Position numbers and translations under genes: made by a program | Notes under the pieces: model-generated | Seen by the model: the letters and a program-made list of their open reading frames with translations, nothing else | Database searches by the model: none | What the model was told of the DNA's origin: nothing | Source: Actinomycetota bacterium | GTDB taxonomy: Bacteria > Actinomycetota > Actinomycetes > Nanopelagicales > Nanopelagicaceae | Direction: 5' to 3' | Length of the DNA stretch: 17,473 nt | NCBI GenBank assembly: GCA_009924185.1 | Contig: RFSC01000005.1 | Location: forward strand, 1-17,473 | In this document: positions 1 to 6,703 of the stretch, piece after piece | Numbering within the stretch: position 1 is the first letter of the stretch | How the letters are laid out: each line of letters begins with the position of its first letter

Positions 1-1
1 T

Positions 2-1783
2 TCACAGATTGCAGATTTAAGAGGAGTTAGCGCTCAAGATGTTTATAAGCAACGTCATCGCCTAGAGGTAATACCAGTTTATAAAACTGTAGATACCTGT
101 GCGGGAGAGTTTGAAGCATTCACTCCGTACCATTACTCAACTTATGATTTAGAAAGTGAAGTTAAAGCCCGAACTCGTCCTGCGATATTGATCTTGGGCA
201 GCGGTCCAAATCGCATAGGCCAGGGAATTGAGTTTGATTATTCCTGTGTGCATGCTTGTTTTGCTTTGAGTGCAGCGGGTTTTGACACCATCATGGTTAA
301 CTGCAATCCAGAGACGGTTTCAACAGATTACGACACCTCAGATCGACTTTATTTTGAGCCTTTAACCCTGGAGGATGTTCTTGAAATATACGAAGCAGAG
401 TTAAAGGCTGGTCCAGTAGCGGGCGTGATTGTTCAGTTAGGCGGACAAACACCGCTTGGTTTGGCTGCAGGTTTGAAAGAGGCTGGAGTGCCAATTCTCG
501 GAACCTCACCTGATGCGATTGCGTTGGCTGAGGATCGCGGAAAATTTGGCGAAATCTTAAAGGCTAGCAATTTATCGGCACCAGCTTTTGGCACAGCATT
601 TTCTTATCAAGAGGCGCTGGAAGTGGCGCAGAGAATTGGATATCCGGTTTTGGTTCGTCCATCTTTTGTCTTGGGCGGTCGAGGAATGCAGATTGTCTAC
701 GATGATGCCTCACTTTCGGAGTTCATTGAAATCGCAACCAAGATAAATCCAGAACATCCGGTGTTAATAGATAAGTTCCTGGATGATGCTATTGAAGTTG
801 ATGTTGATGCGGTTTTTGATGGCGAACAGATGTATCTCGCTGGCGTGATGGAGCATGTGGAAGAGGCGGGGATTCACTCGGGAGATTCTGCATGTGTGAT
901 ACCGGCACAATCTTTGTCGCCTGAGATGTTGAAGGAGATTGAGAAAGCAACTTTAAAGTTGGCCCAATCTGTTGGCGTCAGAGGATTGATAAATATTCAA
1001 TTCGCCATCTCCAGAGGAGAGCTTTTCGTCATTGAGGCTAACCCCCGTGCTTCAAGAACAGTTCCCTTCGTCAGTAAAGCTACTGGTATACAAGTTGCTA
1101 AAGCCGCAGCTTTGATCGCCGGCGGAAAGAGCATCGCAGAGCTGCGAATGGAGGGCATCTTGCCGAAGTACGCGGTAGGAATTGCTACCGGTATCTCCGT
1201 CAAGGAGGCGGTGCTACCTTGGAACCGTTTTAGAAGAGTAGATGGCCAAGGAGTGGATTCGGTACTAGGTCCAGAGATGAAGTCAACCGGCGAGGTAATG
1301 GGTATCGCGAAATCTTTTGGAGCAGCGTTTGCGAAAAGTCAGATTGCCGCATTCGGACCACTGCCTAAACAAGGGGCAATTTTTATCTCCTTATCTGATA
1401 AGGATAAGAATAATTCGATTGCTTCAGTTAAAGAGCTTGCGGAGCTAGGGTTCAAGTTATTTGCAACCGTTGGTACCCATAACTTATTGAACTCCAATGG
1501 AGTCGAAACTGAGTTGGTCGCAAAACATGCCGACAAATCCAACAACCCTGAATCTATTTCGGCGGTGGATTTAATAGGGGAAAATAAAATTGCATTGGTT
1601 ATTAATACGCCTTACGGTCGCGGTGCTCAGCGAGATGGAAGATTGATCCGTACCGCGGCGGTGCAACGAGGAGTGCCTTGCATTACGACCGTTCCAGGCT
1701 TGAAGGCTGCGGTAGAGGGAATCAGAGCTCTACAACAAGGTGGATTAACCGCACAATCAATCCAAGAGTGGCACAAGAGATGA
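2..1783 (+). CDS. carB: Carbamoyl-phosphate synthase large subunit, 3' part (5' end outside window)
   Basis: The reading frame is open from base 2, so this is the C-terminal 593 residues of a protein usually near 1,100 long; about 500 residues lie upstream. It makes carbamoyl phosphate from bicarbonate, glutamine-derived ammonia and two ATP, together with CarA, for pyrimidine and arginine synthesis. The fragment begins in the middle oligomerisation region (a YKTVDTCAGEF motif about residues 39-49). It continues into the second ATP-grasp half (ILGSGPNRIGQGIEFDY at 64-80; VIEANPRASRTVPF about 343-356) and ends with an MGS-like allosteric domain from about residue 458 (ATVGTH, then INTPYGRGAQRDGR). 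An apparent internal start at 188 is only a TTG inside the gene. The TGA stop overlaps the ATG of pyrK, so translation is coupled. In this family the C-terminal domain binds nucleotide effectors; whether UMP inhibits this enzyme cannot be read from sequence. Confidence 0.97.
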   Translation, partial: SQIADLRGVSAQDVYKQRHRLEVIPVYKTVDTCAGEFEAFTPYHYSTYDLESEVKARTRPAILILGSGPNRIGQGIEFDYSCVHACFALSAAGFDTIMVNCNPETVSTDYDTSDRLYFEPLTLEDVLEIYEAELKAGPVAGVIVQLGGQTPLGLAAGLKEAGVPILGTSPDAIALAEDRGKFGEILKASNLSAPAFGTAFSYQEALEVAQRIGYPVLVRPSFVLGGRGMQIVYDDASLSEFIEIATKINPEHPVLIDKFLDDAIEVDVDAVFDGEQMYLAGVMEHVEEAGIHSGDSACVIPAQSLSPEMLKEIEKATLKLAQSVGVRGLINIQFAISRGELFVIEANPRASRTVPFVSKATGIQVAKAAALIAGGKSIAELRMEGILPKYAVGIATGISVKEAVLPWNRFRRVDGQGVDSVLGPEMKSTGEVMGIAKSFGAAFAKSQIAAFGPLPKQGAIFISLSDKDKNNSIASVKELAELGFKLFATVGTHNLLNSNGVETELVAKHADKSNNPESISAVDLIGENKIALVINTPYGRGAQRDGRLIRTAAVQRGVPCITTVPGLKAAVEGIRALQQGGLTAQSIQEWHKR

Positions 1784-2637
1784 CCAGCATAAATAAGAAA
1801 GCACAACAACGTTCAGTAGAGATAATCTCCAACAAAAAGGTAGGCGCCTACCATCACATGGTTTTCGCAGTTGGAGATATGGCAACATTCGCTAAGCCAG
1901 GTAACTTCGTGGCAATTTCAGTTGGCGGCAGTAACTCTTCCATGATTCTAAGGCGTGCTTTTGCAATATATCGATCTAGCGATCGAGGCCAGTACGGCGG
2001 AACAATTGAGTTAGTTGTGGCTCCGCACGGTCAAGGTAGCAAGTGGTTAACTGGTCTAAACATTCATGATCACGTAGATATGGTTGGTCCTTTAGGGGTC
2101 AACTTCGGAATTCCCACTGAGCCGGTTAACGCGTTACTTGTTGGTGGCGGTTATGGCTCAGCCCCGCTTTTTGGTTTGGCGGAGGTTTTGAAGGAGCGTG
2201 GTTGTCGAGTAGACATGATCCTTGGAGCCTCTGTTGCAGGAAAAATCTATGCGCCATTAGAAGGAAAGCGGTCGGTAAACTCTTTAACCATTACCACCGA
2301 AGATGGCTCAACCGGCAATAAGGGTAAAGTCACCGATGTCATGCCCGAATTAATTAAGAAACATAACTCGGAAATTATCTACTCCTGTGGTCCGATGCCA
2401 ATGCTTGCGGCTGTCGACAATTTAGCTGAGCAGTTCGGTTTGATGCATCAATGTGCGGTTGAGGAGTCAATGGCATGCGGTATTGGAGTTTGCATGACCT
2501 GCGTCCTTCCAGTGAAAGATGACAACGGGGTTATAAAGATGACCCGCTCTTGCATAGATGGACCAGTAATGGATGGTTCTCGCGTTGTATGGAACTCCAA
2601 TCGGCAAATTCCAGAAGGAACTTGGGGTGCATCATGA
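1780..2637 (+). CDS. pyrK: Dihydroorotate dehydrogenase B, electron-transfer (FAD/[2Fe-2S]) subunit
   Basis: 285 residues from ATG 1780, which overlaps the carB stop as ATGA; an open frame extends further upstream but lies inside carB. This is the iron-sulfur flavoprotein that passes electrons from PyrD to NAD+. Visible parts: a ferredoxin-reductase-type FAD domain with an RRAFAIY motif at 58-64, an NAD-binding domain with a glycine-rich stretch VGGGYGSAPL (121-130) and SCGPMPML (202-209), and a C-terminal [2Fe-2S] site with C233, C238, C241 and C258 in the C-x4-C-x2-C-x16-C spacing typical of PyrK. The homologous PyrK of Lactococcus and Bacillus forms a heterotetramer with PyrD, so this subunit next to pyrD defines a class 1B enzyme. 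Most characterised Actinobacteria use the single-subunit quinone-linked class 2 enzyme, so this gene is unexpected beside an otherwise actinobacterial gene order. A general ferredoxin reductase is a less likely reading given the position. Confidence 0.93.
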   Translation: MTSINKKAQQRSVEIISNKKVGAYHHMVFAVGDMATFAKPGNFVAISVGGSNSSMILRRAFAIYRSSDRGQYGGTIELVVAPHGQGSKWLTGLNIHDHVDMVGPLGVNFGIPTEPVNALLVGGGYGSAPLFGLAEVLKERGCRVDMILGASVAGKIYAPLEGKRSVNSLTITTEDGSTGNKGKVTDVMPELIKKHNSEIIYSCGPMPMLAAVDNLAEQFGLMHQCAVEESMACGIGVCMTCVLPVKDDNGVIKMTRSCIDGPVMDGSRVVWNSNRQIPEGTWGAS

Positions 2638-3572
2638 TTGATCCTTCAAACTTTGATATGCGGGTTAAATTCGGCCACAAGTATTTTGATTCACCGGTGT
2701 TTACCGCCAGCGGCTGTGCAGGTTCGGGCAAGGAGTTATCCCAGTTCTTTTCTTTAACCGAACTGGGCGCCGTGGTTACTAAATCCATCGCGTTGAAGCC
2801 AAGATCAGGTCGTCCAACTCCTAGGATGGCGGAAACCCCGAGTGGGATGCTCAACTCAATTGGATTGCAGGGACCGGGAATTGATCAGTTTTTGGAAGAT
2901 GACATTCCTTGGTTAGTGGCAAATCAAGCTCGGATTATCGTTTCCATATCAGGGGAGACAGTTGATGATTACGCATCCCTGGCCAGGAGGTTGCGAGTAG
3001 TTCCAGGATTGAGTGGAATTGAAGTGAACATCTCCTGCCCAAACGTTGAAAATCGAGGCTTGGTCTTCGCCTGCGATCCAGTTGCATCTCGTGATGTTAT
3101 TGAGGCTGTGCGACGCAATATTGGTGGGGAGTTACCAATCATTGCCAAGCTTTCACCAGATGTAACTGACATTGTCGAAATTGCTGGCGAGGTTATCTCC
3201 GCGGGGGCAGATGGTTTGGCTTTAATAAATACCCTTTTGGGAATGGTTATTGATATCGATAAACAAAGACCAAAGTTAGCTGGAAAGACTGGGGGCTTAT
3301 CTGGGCCTGCGATTCGGCCAGTTGCGGTTCGGGCGATTTATCAGGTCCATTCAAAATTCAAGAATGTCCCGATCCTAGGAATGGGTGGAGTTACTAGTGG
3401 CAAGGATGCTCTTGAGATGATTTTTGCCGGAGCTAGTGCGGTATCTGTTGGCACGGCGAATTTTGGTAATCCAACCGCCGCGATAAAGGTGAAGCGAGAG
3501 ATTCGAGAATTGTTGATGGAGCGAGGTTTCAACTCCATTTCCGAGGCAGTGGGTGTTGCCCACAATGAGTAA
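2634..3572 (+). CDS. pyrD: Dihydroorotate dehydrogenase B, catalytic subunit (class 1B)
   Basis: 312 residues. ATG 2634 overlaps the pyrK stop (ATGA) and a GAAGGA purine run sits about 13 bases upstream; an in-frame start at 2550 is inside pyrK and rejected. It oxidises dihydroorotate to orotate with FMN. The decisive residue is the active-site base: NISCPN at 132-137 carries a cysteine (C135), as in class 1 enzymes, whereas class 2 membrane enzymes carry serine. FMN/phosphate-binding features follow: AKLSPD (171-176), INTLLGM (198-204), GKTGGLSGPAIRP (217-229) and GMGGV (249-253). There is no N-terminal membrane-anchoring extension, fitting a soluble enzyme. With pyrK directly upstream it should be the NAD+-dependent class 1B type. 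The gene ends in an overlap with pyrF. Confidence 0.95.
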   Translation: MIDPSNFDMRVKFGHKYFDSPVFTASGCAGSGKELSQFFSLTELGAVVTKSIALKPRSGRPTPRMAETPSGMLNSIGLQGPGIDQFLEDDIPWLVANQARIIVSISGETVDDYASLARRLRVVPGLSGIEVNISCPNVENRGLVFACDPVASRDVIEAVRRNIGGELPIIAKLSPDVTDIVEIAGEVISAGADGLALINTLLGMVIDIDKQRPKLAGKTGGLSGPAIRPVAVRAIYQVHSKFKNVPILGMGGVTSGKDALEMIFAGASAVSVGTANFGNPTAAIKVKREIRELLMERGFNSISEAVGVAHNE

Positions 3573-4251
3573 CTCACCAATCATCTTGGCATTAGATAGC
3601 CCTGATGTTGCCTCCGTACTCTCCATGATGGATCAAACCAAGGAATATGTTGGTGTTTATAAATTGGGTTTGGAGTTTTACCTTTCACGGGGTCTGTCTG
3701 GCGTCGCCCAAATTCAAGCAGCACATCCAGATGTAAAGCTTTTTCTCGATCTGAAATTGCATGACATACCCAACACAGTTAAAGGTGCTTGCGAGAGTGT
3801 TTCCTCATTAAATCCATATTTTCTGACGGTTCATGCCTCAGGCGGCGCTGGGATGATTCGTTCTGCTGCGCAAGCTGTGCCGCAAACCAGGATTACAGCA
3901 GTTACGGTGCTTACCTCCATTGATGTCAATGAGTTAAAAGCTATGGGGTTTCCAGATGACCCCACCGGTTTAGCGGTTACCCTTGCCATGAATGCGGTGG
4001 AAAATGGCGCCAGAGCGATTGTTTGCTCCCCACTTGAGGTAACAGCGATCAAAGCGGTTTTGGGAGAGAGAGCGGTTTTGATAACCCCCGGTGTTCGCAT
4101 GGCTAGCTCTTCAACTGATGACCAAAAACGGGTTATGACACCAGCGCAGGCCATAGCTGCGGGATCTGATTACCTTGTAATAGGTAGACCCATAACGGGT
4201 GCAGCGGATCCGCATCTTGCGGCCGCCGAGATTTTCGCTTCTATCAAATAA
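3565..4251 (+). CDS. pyrF: Orotidine 5'-phosphate decarboxylase (short, type 1 form)
   Basis: 228 residues from ATG 3565, which overlaps the last 8 bases of pyrD; an upstream in-frame start at 3553 would deepen the overlap and is less likely. It decarboxylates OMP to UMP, the last step of de novo UMP synthesis. The catalytic tetrad region is clear: K33, then DLKLHDIPNT (62-71) with D62, K64 and D67, then the phosphate-binding loops TPGVR (174-178) and GRPI (207-210). Length and the D-x-K-x-x-D context match the short type 1 family of Bacillus and E. coli. The Mycobacterium enzyme is the longer (about 270 residues) type 2 form. The order carB-pyrK-pyrD-pyrF is the order of the Bacillus pyr operon, while the next gene, mihF, is actinobacterial. 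Confidence 0.96.
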   Translation: MSNSPIILALDSPDVASVLSMMDQTKEYVGVYKLGLEFYLSRGLSGVAQIQAAHPDVKLFLDLKLHDIPNTVKGACESVSSLNPYFLTVHASGGAGMIRSAAQAVPQTRITAVTVLTSIDVNELKAMGFPDDPTGLAVTLAMNAVENGARAIVCSPLEVTAIKAVLGERAVLITPGVRMASSSTDDQKRVMTPAQAIAAGSDYLVIGRPITGAADPHLAAAEIFASIK

Positions 4252-4256
4252 GTTGA

Positions 4257-4262
4257 TTTAAT
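4257..4262 (+). promoter_or_regulatory. Possible -10 element for a leaderless mihF transcript
   Basis: TTTAAT matches the TATAAT consensus at five of six places and ends exactly six bases before the GTG of mihF. It lacks the strongly conserved A at position 2, and I see no clear -35 box. No Shine-Dalgarno sequence at usable distance precedes the GTG. Tentative: it is proposed mainly because the same spacing recurs, with better hexamers, before def, hisE and the ACT gene. Confidence 0.25.
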
Positions 4263-4268
4263 TGGTGG

Positions 4269-4586
4269 GTGAGTACACCTCCCCAATTATCAAATGAGGA
4301 GCGTCGGGCTGCTTTAGAGAAGGCGGCAGAATCCCGGAAAGTTCGGGCTCAATTCAAAGCTGATGTTAAACAGAGAAAAAGAAGTTGGCTTGAGGCTTTC
4401 AACCATGAGAATGAAGCGATTCGCAAAATGAGAGTCAAGGAGCTCTTATTAAGTTTGCCGGGATTCGGAGAGGTTAGAGCATCGAATGTTATGGAACGTG
4501 CTGGCATATCTTTAACTAGGAGAGTACAGGGAGTTGGTAAGAGCCAATATGAATCCTTACTTACAATTCTGAAGGAGGAGTCATGA
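4269..4586 (+). CDS. mihF: Actinobacterial integration host factor (mIHF)
   Basis: 105 residues from GTG 4269, the same length as the mycobacterial protein. mIHF is a nucleoid-associated DNA-binding protein unrelated to the enterobacterial HU-like IHF; it bends DNA and influences supercoiling and global transcription. The N-terminal half is a charged helix (EERRAALEKAAESRKVRAQF, about 10-29). The C-terminal part, LLSLPGFGEVRASNVMER (60-77) followed by SLTRRVQGVG (81-90), has the helix-two-turn-helix DNA-binding layout with glycine-containing turns and basic residues. It lies 17 bases after pyrF and overlaps gmk by four bases (ATGA), the conserved pyrF-mihF-gmk order of Actinobacteria. The spacer before it has no good ribosome-binding site. 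Confidence 0.93.
   Translation: MSTPPQLSNEERRAALEKAAESRKVRAQFKADVKQRKRSWLEAFNHENEAIRKMRVKELLLSLPGFGEVRASNVMERAGISLTRRVQGVGKSQYESLLTILKEES
4572..4578 (+). promoter_or_regulatory. Strong Shine-Dalgarno sequence of gmk
   Basis: AAGGAGG lies four bases before the ATG of gmk and inside the 3' end of mihF. It is the best ribosome-binding site in the window and fixes the gmk start at 4583 despite the overlap with the mihF stop. Confidence 0.8.
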
Positions 4587-5137
4587 GCATTGCTCCTGGA
4601 AAACTAATTGTGCTGTCTGGCCCTGGCGGTGTTGGCAAAAGTACGATCGTTACAGAGTTAAAGAAATTCGATCATTTCTATTTTTCAGTTTCTGCAACAA
4701 CACGTTCACCACGGCCAGGAGAGGTGGATGGGGTTGCCTATCACTTTGTAAGTGATTCAGATTTCCAAAAGATGGTTGACTCAGGAACTTTTCTCGAGTG
4801 GGCAGAGTTTGCAGGGGCAAAATATGGGACTCCTAAACAGCCGGTTATCTCTGCTTTGAGTGAAGGAAAGCATGTGTTGTTGGAGATCGAAATTGAGGGC
4901 GCGCGTCAGGTAAAGAGGGCGATGCCAACGGCTGTTATGGTCTTTCTTCAACCCCCTTCTATGGTGGAGTTAGAGGCTCGAATCACCAATAGAGGCACCG
5001 ACACACCAGAGCGAATTGCAGCCAGATTAGCCCTAGCCAGGCAGGAGATGGCGGCCGCAGGAGAGTTTGATCATCTACTCACAAACCATCAGGTCGATGA
5101 GGTAATACAAGCGCTGGTATCCTTGGCGACCTCATAG
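4583..5137 (+). CDS. gmk: Guanylate kinase
   Basis: 184 residues, normal for the short form of the family. It phosphorylates GMP or dGMP to the diphosphate with ATP in the cytoplasm and is essential for GTP supply. The P-loop GPGGVGKST is at residues 13-21. The GMP-binding segment SATTRSPRPGE is at 37-47, followed by DGVAYHF (49-55), FLEWAEFAGAKYGTP (70-84) and LLEIEIEGARQVK further on. A lid-type arginine segment (ITNRGTDTPERIAARL) precedes the C-terminal helix. The ATG at 4583 overlaps the mihF stop and has a strong Shine-Dalgarno sequence. It is followed by a 78-base spacer before rpoZ. Confidence 0.97.
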   Translation: MSIAPGKLIVLSGPGGVGKSTIVTELKKFDHFYFSVSATTRSPRPGEVDGVAYHFVSDSDFQKMVDSGTFLEWAEFAGAKYGTPKQPVISALSEGKHVLLEIEIEGARQVKRAMPTAVMVFLQPPSMVELEARITNRGTDTPERIAARLALARQEMAAAGEFDHLLTNHQVDEVIQALVSLATS

Positions 5138-5165
5138 GACCCGAAGGTCTTCAGGCTTGATGAGG
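5130..5165 (+). other. Nested inverted repeats at the gmk end / rpoZ leader
   Basis: CCTCAT (5130-5135) is the exact reverse complement of ATGAGG (5160-5165). Between them, GACC (5138-5141) and GGTC (5146-5149) close a four-base CGAA loop, extendable outward by a G-T and an A-T pair. Together they could form a stem-loop inside a longer stem. No T-run follows, so it does not look like an intrinsic terminator. It could be an mRNA structure in the rpoZ leader or a processing site, or chance. The outer left arm lies within the last codons of gmk. Confidence 0.35.
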
Positions 5166-5204
5166 CCCGTAGTGTCATCCGTAAGGCAAAACTGATTAGT
5201 AAAC

Positions 5205-5210
5205 GAGGAG
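5205..5210 (+). promoter_or_regulatory. Shine-Dalgarno sequence of rpoZ
   Basis: GAGGAG ends five bases before GTG 5216 and supports that non-ATG start. Confidence 0.65.
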
Positions 5211-5215
5211 TAATC

Positions 5216-5473
5216 GTGGCGGCTCTTGATGGAATCACAAATCCACCGATTGATGAACTGCTTGATAAAAGTGGTTCCAAGTACTCGTTGGTTCTCTACG
5301 CGGCAAAAAGAGCACGTCAAATCAATGCTTATTACTCTCAACTCGGTGAAGGATTGCTCGAATACGTAGGTCCATTGGTTGAAACTCATGTTCATGAGAA
5401 ACCGTTATCAATCGCGATGCGAGAGATAAATGATGGATTGCTAACTATCGAGAATCTGGAGCCACAGAACTAG
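5216..5473 (+). CDS. rpoZ: RNA polymerase omega subunit
   Basis: 85 residues from GTG 5216, preceded by GAGGAG at five bases. Omega binds the beta' subunit and helps assemble and stabilise RNA polymerase. The sequence is characteristic of the actinobacterial form: GITNPPIDELLDKSGSKYSL near the N-terminus, AAKRARQIN (about 32-40) corresponding to the conserved helix that contacts beta', a QLGEGLLEYVGPLVE stretch, and EKPLSIAMREI near the end. The gmk-rpoZ-coaBC order is conserved across Actinobacteria and widely elsewhere. The 78-base upstream spacer carries nested inverted repeats, and a TAGTGT at 5170-5175 could be a weak -10, so the gene may have its own promoter as well as operon read-through. 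Confidence 0.95.
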   Translation: MAALDGITNPPIDELLDKSGSKYSLVLYAAKRARQINAYYSQLGEGLLEYVGPLVETHVHEKPLSIAMREINDGLLTIENLEPQN

Positions 5474-5482
5474 ATATTTGCC

Positions 5483-6703
5483 ATGGCTGGCGCTCCGATT
5501 CTCTTCCCTCGCGGCCGTGAAGTTGTACTTGGCGTAAGCGCAGGTATTGCGGCCTATAAATCCTGCGATGTGCTGCGGCGATTACAAGATCATGGGTTCT
5601 TAGTAACCGTTGTTCCAACAGAGTCCTCTTTAAATTTCGTGGGCAAGGCAACTTGGCAGGCTCTTTCGGGGCGTAATGTTGCAACCTCGGTTTGGGAAAA
5701 TAGCTCAGATGTTTCCCATGTTGCTCTTGCCGACAAGGCTGATTTAATTCTTATCGCTCCTGCCACTGCAGATTTAATCTCTCGATTGGCTCAAGGTAGA
5801 GCAGATGATCTGTTAACCACAACGGTATTGGCTAGTAACGCCCCAGTTTTGATTGTGCCTGCGATGCATCCAAATATGTGGCTCAATTCGGCAACAGCTC
5901 AAAATGTGCAGTTGTTGCGCCAACGAGGTATGACAGTTTTAGAACCGGACACGGGACGGTTAACTGGAAAAGATTCTGGAATTGGCAGATTCCCAGAGAC
6001 CGCCCGCATCATTAGCGAAGTTTTGCAAATCACAAATTCTGATGCCAAGTTATTGAATACAAAAGTCTTGGTAACAGCAGGCGGTACTCGAGAGCCAATT
6101 GATCCGGTGAGATACATTGGAAATCGCTCTAGCGGGCGTCAAGGCCTTGCTGTTGCATATGAAGCCCTACGATCTGGCGCAGAGGTAACTGTTATCGCGG
6201 GTGATACTGATTATTTTGAATTAGAGGGAGCCCGGGTGATTAAGGTTGAAACCGCGGCTGAAATGCTTGATGCCGTAGTTCAGGAGTTTCCGTTAAATCA
6301 AGCTTTGGTTATGGCTGCAGCTGTAGCAGATGCGAAGCCAACCCAAGGTTCGGTGGAGAAGATCAAAAAAGATGAATTGCAGCAAATTGAATTAACTTTG
6401 AACTCCGACATATTGGCTCAAGCAGGGAAGATGAAGAAGGCCGGGCAGATAGTAGTCGGGTTTGCGGCTGAGACAGGTCTTAATAGCCTTGAACTAGCTA
6501 AGGAAAAGTTGAACCGTAAAAACGCAGATTTTCTCTATGTAAATAATGTTGCCAATGGCGCAATTTTTGGTTCTCAAGATACCTCAGGTTATCTTTTAAG
6601 TTCTGATGGCGGTCAAGAAGCCTTCGAAGCTGTTGATAAGCATGATGTGGCTAAAGCAATTATAAAAAGAATCGGAACAAGACTGGAGCGGGTAAATGGC
6701 TAA
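5483..6703 (+). CDS. coaBC: Bifunctional phosphopantothenoylcysteine decarboxylase / synthetase
   Basis: 406 residues, normal for the fused enzyme (also called Dfp). The CoaB half joins cysteine to 4'-phosphopantothenate using CTP; the CoaC half decarboxylates the product to 4'-phosphopantetheine for coenzyme A. CoaC flavoprotein domain, about 10-185: GVSAGIAAYKSCDVLRRL (17-34), SHV with the catalytic histidine H79, IAPATADLISRLA (91-103) and PAMHPNMW (126-133). CoaB domain from about 193: VTAGGTREPIDPVRYIGNRS (197-216) and KIKKDE (293-298). Two classical CoaC residues differ: the Asn of the PxMNxxMW motif is His128, and the Cys of the substrate-recognition flap is absent (DSGIGR, 164-169). 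As I recall, both are usual in actinobacterial Dfp proteins. The start is nine bases after rpoZ with no obvious ribosome-binding site. It overlaps metK by eight bases. Confidence 0.95.
   Translation: MAGAPILFPRGREVVLGVSAGIAAYKSCDVLRRLQDHGFLVTVVPTESSLNFVGKATWQALSGRNVATSVWENSSDVSHVALADKADLILIAPATADLISRLAQGRADDLLTTTVLASNAPVLIVPAMHPNMWLNSATAQNVQLLRQRGMTVLEPDTGRLTGKDSGIGRFPETARIISEVLQITNSDAKLLNTKVLVTAGGTREPIDPVRYIGNRSSGRQGLAVAYEALRSGAEVTVIAGDTDYFELEGARVIKVETAAEMLDAVVQEFPLNQALVMAAAVADAKPTQGSVEKIKKDELQQIELTLNSDILAQAGKMKKAGQIVVGFAAETGLNSLELAKEKLNRKNADFLYVNNVANGAIFGSQDTSGYLLSSDGGQEAFEAVDKHDVAKAIIKRIGTRLERVNG

Noticed and set aside
188..190. An apparent start of carB at TTG 188.
   Set aside because: The same frame is open back to base 2 and encodes recognisable CarB sequence (a YKTVDTCAGEF motif), so this is an internal codon of a gene that begins outside the window.
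1339..1545. Minus-strand open frames within carB and similar antisense frames under most genes.
   Set aside because: They mirror the codon pattern of the real genes, have no recognisable domains or ribosome-binding sites, and overlap conserved coding sequence fully.
5860..5990. Loss of CoaC function in coaBC because the PxMNxxMW Asn is His and the flap cysteine is missing.
   Set aside because: From memory, actinobacterial Dfp proteins normally have PAMH and an SGxGR-type flap, and the other catalytic residues are intact, so this looks like a lineage form, not a defect.
6640..6700. A SAM riboswitch before metK.
   Set aside because: The region is coding sequence of coaBC up to an eight-base overlap with metK; no leader exists to hold one.
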